Shown here one piece after another: positions 6,180-8,399 of a DNA stretch of 8,399 nucleotides. The notes under the pieces were generated by a model. That model ran no database searches, was not told the origin of the DNA, and was given only the letters and a program-made list of their open reading frames with translations. The position numbers and the translations under genes are program-made. Within the stretch, counting starts at the first letter, position 1. Each line of letters opens with the position of its first letter. The stretch is from Candidatus Poribacteria bacterium (GTDB lineage Bacteria; Poribacteria; WGA-4E; PCPOR2b). Where the stretch lies: contig JAPUIP010000723.1 of assembly GCA_027296925.1 (NCBI GenBank), positions 1 through 8,399 on the forward strand. Direction: 5' to 3'.

Positions 6180-6578
6180 ATGAGAAATCTGTGTGTTCGT
6201 GTTGATGAGAAAACTTACGAGCGGGTCAGCGATAAGGCGGAAGAAATGAGGGTCTCGTTGTCGGATTTTATGCGGAAATCCCTGCATGCGATGTGTAATA
6301 ACGGCGCATGCAATCAAGAGGACAGTTCGGCTGAATTAAAGCCAACGCTTCAGATTCTGCATTCACAACTGCATGCCAAGGATATGCAGCTTGAGCGCAA
6401 GGAAGTCCAGCTAGAGCAACTCTTTGGCGATCTGAGTGAACAAAACAAACGCCATGATACCATCGTCATGCAACTGACGCAACAATTAGACCGCTCCCAA
6501 CTTATGCTTGAAGATCTGCGGAAACGTCGATCGGTGTGGCAGAAAATCCGGGACGTCTTTGTGGCTGAAACGGGGTAA
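6180..6578 (+). CDS. Ribbon-helix-helix DNA-binding protein with a coiled-coil tail
   Basis: The product has 132 residues. Residues 2-38 match a CopG/Arc-type ribbon-helix-helix: the strand NLCVRVDEKTYERVSDKA, then the helix EEMRVSLSDFMRKSLHAM. A short linker with cysteines (C39, C44) follows, then a long charged helix at about 53-118 (LKPTLQILHSQLHAKDMQLERKEVQLEQL and onward, ending EDLRKRRSVWQKIRDVF) that should form a coiled coil. This layout occurs in plasmid, phage and mobilisation accessory proteins, where the N-terminus binds DNA as a dimer and the tail oligomerises. I prefer ATG 6180 (GAGG 9 nt upstream, after the promoter-like site); an in-frame ATG at 6111 lies ahead of the -10-like hexamer and would add 23 unlikely residues. 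The partner and target are unknown. The gene stands alone, convergent with the HNH cassette. Confidence 0.7.
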   Translation: MRNLCVRVDEKTYERVSDKAEEMRVSLSDFMRKSLHAMCNNGACNQEDSSAELKPTLQILHSQLHAKDMQLERKEVQLEQLFGDLSEQNKRHDTIVMQLTQQLDRSQLMLEDLRKRRSVWQKIRDVFVAETG

Positions 6579-6681
6579 TGGGCAAGCGAGAATTTCTGCC
6601 CTTTGCCGATCCAATAACGCGAAGACCAATTCCGTCTCAACCCTTCTGAAGTGCGACTCGGAGATGGAGGAGGGATATGTG

Positions 6682-6864
6682 ATGTCCACTCACTCCATTC
6701 GATGGGCTCGCACGAAGGATGAGGGCACTTTGCTTGCCGGTAATGCAGAGGGGCTTACGCACTTTGGGTTTTGGAAGAACCCGCGGTGTCCCGCACTAAA
6801 TCGTACAGTTTCTCAAGCAACTGCTGGTGGAACGCCTGCTCATATTCATCATAAATCTGCCTGA
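6682..6864 (+). CDS. Doubtful 60-residue ORF with a strong ribosome site
   Basis: AGGAGG (6668-6673) lies 8 nt before ATG 6682, opening a 60-residue frame (MSTHSIRWARTKDEGTLLAG…). I recognise no family. Its 3' two-thirds overlaps, in antisense, the 39-residue gene of the HNH cassette, whose reading is more protein-like. It could be a truncated gene whose 3' end was lost, a real small gene, or chance. Confidence 0.2.
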   Translation: MSTHSIRWARTKDEGTLLAGNAEGLTHFGFWKNPRCPALNRTVSQATAGGTPAHIHHKSA

Positions 6865-6874
6865 AGGTGTACAT
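6755..6874 (-). CDS. Small 39-residue protein downstream of the HNH nuclease
   Basis: This short gene reads MYTFRQIYDEYEQAFHQQ and continues LLEKLYDLVRDTAGSSKTQSA. It has an AGGA 7 nt before the ATG and starts 24 nt after the HNH stop, in the same direction, so it should share the transcript. The sequence is amphipathic and helix-forming over residues 4-30, with a polar tail. No family is recognised. It could be an inhibitor or cofactor of the nuclease, or the start of a truncated gene. Confidence 0.45.
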   Translation of the reverse strand: MYTFRQIYDEYEQAFHQQLLEKLYDLVRDTAGSSKTQSA

Positions 6875-6898
6875 CGCAGTTCCTGTCGCTCTGTGGTG

Positions 6899-7510
6899 TT
6901 ATTCGTTCGCAAGTTCATAGTAAGTGCCGCGTCCCACCCCCCGGCGTTGGAGTTTATTCTCGGCGACAAGGCGGCTTAGCAAGCTTAAGGCTTCGTCGTC
7001 ACTCAAACGGCACAGTTCGACGGCGTCTCGACGGGCGATACGTCCATGTGCATTGACATATTCGATGACCATCGTCTCTTGCGCTTTTTCGGGGGGATGC
7101 AAACCGACGATGAAAAGCACATGACGCAAGTTAAGCCGCTGGGGACGGTTTCGGTGCAGTGCCTCTATGGTCGCTCTTCCCGTCGCCGTGCGACCAATGA
7201 TGTGCCGGAAATCTGGACTCCATGTGAAATGCCTACCCCACCGCTGGCGGCGTGGATTAAAGAGTGGAACATCATGCCCCGTTTGCGGGTCTGTGGCATG
7301 AGTTTTGGCATGTTTGTGACCGTTGCAGGCGGCACACGCCCACGCTAATTCGTCAGGGGTATCGCCCGCGCCTCGCACACGGGGAGTCACATGGTCGCAG
7401 GTGAACGGCGCAGATGAATGGCTTTCCGGATGCTGACAATATTCACAGCGGTTGCCAGCACGGTCACGTACACCCCGCCGCACAGGACGAGGAACCGCGG
7501 AACTAGCCAA
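6899..7510 (-). CDS. HNH endonuclease with a C-terminal winged-helix-like domain
   Basis: The product has 203 residues. Residues about 13-70 are an HNH (His-Me finger) nuclease: two zinc knuckles, C22-x2-C25 and C59-x2-C62, around the catalytic CDH (38-40), ending ACAACNGHK. The common Asn before the second knuckle is Glu here (PDELAWAC). Residues 74-122 (DPQTG, VPLFNPRRQRWGRHFTW, TATGRATIEALHRNR) are the conserved tail of this HNH subfamily. Residues about 140-201 (MVIEYVNAHGRIARRDAVELCRLSDDEAL, then GRGTYYEL) look like a winged helix that could bind DNA; the fusion is less common. It should nick or cut DNA; the target is unknown. The start is TTG at 7510: AGGAGG (7522-7517) is 6 nt upstream, and the gene overlaps the end of the partner gene by 8 nt. 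Confidence 0.82.
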   Translation of the reverse strand: MASSAVPRPVRRGVRDRAGNRCEYCQHPESHSSAPFTCDHVTPRVRGAGDTPDELAWACAACNGHKHAKTHATDPQTGHDVPLFNPRRQRWGRHFTWSPDFRHIIGRTATGRATIEALHRNRPQRLNLRHVLFIVGLHPPEKAQETMVIEYVNAHGRIARRDAVELCRLSDDEALSLLSRLVAENKLQRRGVGRGTYYELANE

Positions 7511-7931
7511 AAGGCGCCTCCTCCCAACCGATTTCTTGCATGACGGCGTGTACGGGTTTGTCAGAAAGCTTGACTAACTCCGCTAACGCCTCCGTCCGTT
7601 TGACGTCAAGCTGCTCTGCCTGTTGTGCCAGCGCACGGTATTCTTCTAATTCCTTTTCTGTCAGCGTGCCACGTTCACTCTTGGCGGAAAGCTGCTTGAG
7701 TCGTTGCTCATCCGCTTGTGGCAAACGCGCCTGAGTTGCCTGTATCAGCCCCGCTTTATCGTCTGCCCTCAAGCGGCGAAGAGAGATTTCGCTTGGCTTT
7801 GCGTGGATCCTGTTCCGTTGCCATTCGGCGAGTTGGCGTGTGAATTCTCCCAACTCTTCGGGCGATAACTGCTTGGCGGCTGAAAGCAGGTGTTCGACAG
7901 TCAATTGGACGGGTGCTTGTACGGTGGGCAT
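7503..7931 (-). CDS. Helical partner protein of the HNH nuclease
   Basis: The product has 142 residues, mostly helical and charged. Residues 10-40 (QLTVEHLLSAAKQLSPEELGEF…) and 70-125 (LPQADEQRLKQLSAKSERGTLTEKEL, then EYRALAQQAEQLDVKRTEALAEL) match, from memory, a family of small proteins often encoded directly before HNH nucleases in cyanobacteria, chloroflexi and planctomycetes. Its biochemical role is not known to me; an antitoxin, adaptor or regulator of the nuclease is possible. GGAGG lies 7 nt before the ATG. The stop codon falls inside the nuclease gene, whose ribosome site is within this frame, so the two are translationally coupled. A TTGACG hexamer lies upstream (7986-7981) without a good -10. 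Confidence 0.72.
   Translation of the reverse strand: MPTVQAPVQLTVEHLLSAAKQLSPEELGEFTRQLAEWQRNRIHAKPSEISLRRLRADDKAGLIQATQARLPQADEQRLKQLSAKSERGTLTEKELEEYRALAQQAEQLDVKRTEALAELVKLSDKPVHAVMQEIGWEEAPFG
7517..7522 (-). promoter_or_regulatory. Ribosome binding site that sets the TTG start of the HNH gene
   Basis: AGGAGG on the minus strand, 6 nt before TTG 7510 and inside the last codons of the partner gene. Confidence 0.65.
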
Positions 7932-8001
7932 TTCAATTCCTCCCTTCTGTTTTTGGTTAGCTGACGTCTTTGAGTTTAGCCGTCAAATTTTCTACAGCTC
8001 T

Positions 8002-8088
8002 AAAAGATATGTCTTTTGGCAACTTCAACCCGCTGTGAGTTTTTCGCATTTCTCTGTTATCCGATGGCTGTTTTCTCCCGCCACAGCC
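8002..8088. repeat. Two short inverted repeats between the recombinase and the HNH cassette
   Basis: AAAAGA-TATG-TCTTTT (8002-8017) and GGCTGT-(11)-ACAGCC (8066-8088) lie in the 168-bp gap. The first sits upstream of the HNH cassette and may be an operator; the second follows the recombinase stop without a T tract. No gene is seen in the gap. Confidence 0.3.
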
Positions 8089-8099
8089 GTTGTGCACCG

Positions 8100-8399
8100 T
8101 TAGGCTCTTCTTCGTTGAACCTCTGCCTTGCAAACCCGCTTACCGTTTGACTTTCCCACTTTTTCACAACAGCAAGATTTTTGACCCGTGAACACTGAAG
8201 TCCTCCCAAAGTGCGCGAGGTGTGTGAGGGTTGTGTCTAACTTATCATAAGTCCCCTTGGCAATCGCAGAAAACAGATGCTTCCCACTGCGTTCGGCGTA
8301 TTCCGCCAACTGGTTGGATGTCAGTCCGATGTAATCGCGAGTGGTAGACGGATCACTGTGCCCCAGAAAGTGTTGAGTGGCAATCAGGTCAAAGTCGCT
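8100..8399 (-). CDS. Tyrosine recombinase (phage integrase family), C-terminal part
   Basis: The gene enters from beyond base 8399; 99 residues are visible. LIATQHFLGHSDPSTTRDY is the box II end of the catalytic domain, with the conserved LGH and the nucleophilic Tyr in TTRDY (codon 8331-8333). The catalytic Arg and the DNA-binding domains would lie outside. These enzymes integrate and excise elements or resolve dimers by strand exchange through a 3'-phosphotyrosine link. About 76 residues follow the Tyr, longer than usual, including a CCC run and a basic end, so the tail may be an extension or result from an altered 3' end. It may be the integrase of an element carrying this region. Confidence 0.8.
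   Translation of the reverse strand, partial: SDFDLIATQHFLGHSDPSTTRDYIGLTSNQLAEYAERSGKHLFSAIAKGTYDKLDTTLTHLAHFGRTSVFTGQKSCCCEKVGKSNGKRVCKAEVQRRRA

Noticed and set aside
1..8399. CRISPR array
   Set aside because: No regularly spaced direct repeats were found by eye; only short palindromes and two related hairpin elements occur.

Overview
The window is about 8.4 kb of bacterial DNA with moderate GC content, strong Shine-Dalgarno sites, several GTG and TTG starts, and compact operons. It holds no rRNA, tRNA or complete phylogenetic marker. The family types present (paired XRE regulators, an ImmA/IrrE-like peptidase, a multi-pass membrane protein, an HNH nuclease with a short partner protein) are common in phyla such as Armatimonadota, Cyanobacteria, Chloroflexota and Planctomycetota. 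I cannot name the organism. A partial primase-type zinc finger at the left edge and the catalytic end of a tyrosine recombinase at the right edge suggest an accessory or formerly mobile region, but neither gene is complete here.

Left part (1-2013): the minus-strand N-terminus of a CHC2 zinc-finger (DnaG-like) protein leaves the window at base 1. Next comes about 550 bp without a convincing gene. It holds two similar structured elements (303-384 and 749-826), each with a TATGGTA/TACCA palindrome carrying a -10-like hexamer, followed by a hairpin with a bulged A and seven T. A minus-strand gene (840-1688) encodes an exported protein with two NTF2/SnoaL-like domains. An AT-rich divergent promoter region separates it from the plus-strand genes.

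Central part (2020-5981), all plus strand: two tandem paralogous XRE regulators end in a hairpin terminator built around the second stop codon. After a 256-bp gap come an ImmA/IrrE-like zinc peptidase, a seven-helix membrane protein fused to an HD-GYP domain that has lost its metal ligands and its GYP signature, and a membrane GT2 glycosyltransferase. The known behaviour of XRE/ImmA pairs (the protease cleaves the repressor) suggests a regulated switch coupled to a membrane sensor or effector and perhaps to lipid or envelope glycosylation. This is the most interesting system in the window.

Right part (6057-8399): a bidirectional hairpin terminator is followed by a ribbon-helix-helix/coiled-coil gene resembling plasmid or phage accessory regulators, with a 12-bp palindrome at its promoter and several nearby GCATGC sites. 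On the minus strand a compact cassette encodes a helical partner protein, an HNH nuclease fused to a probable winged helix (TTG start, 8-nt overlap), and a 39-residue small protein. The minus-strand tyrosine recombinase C-terminus ends at 8100.
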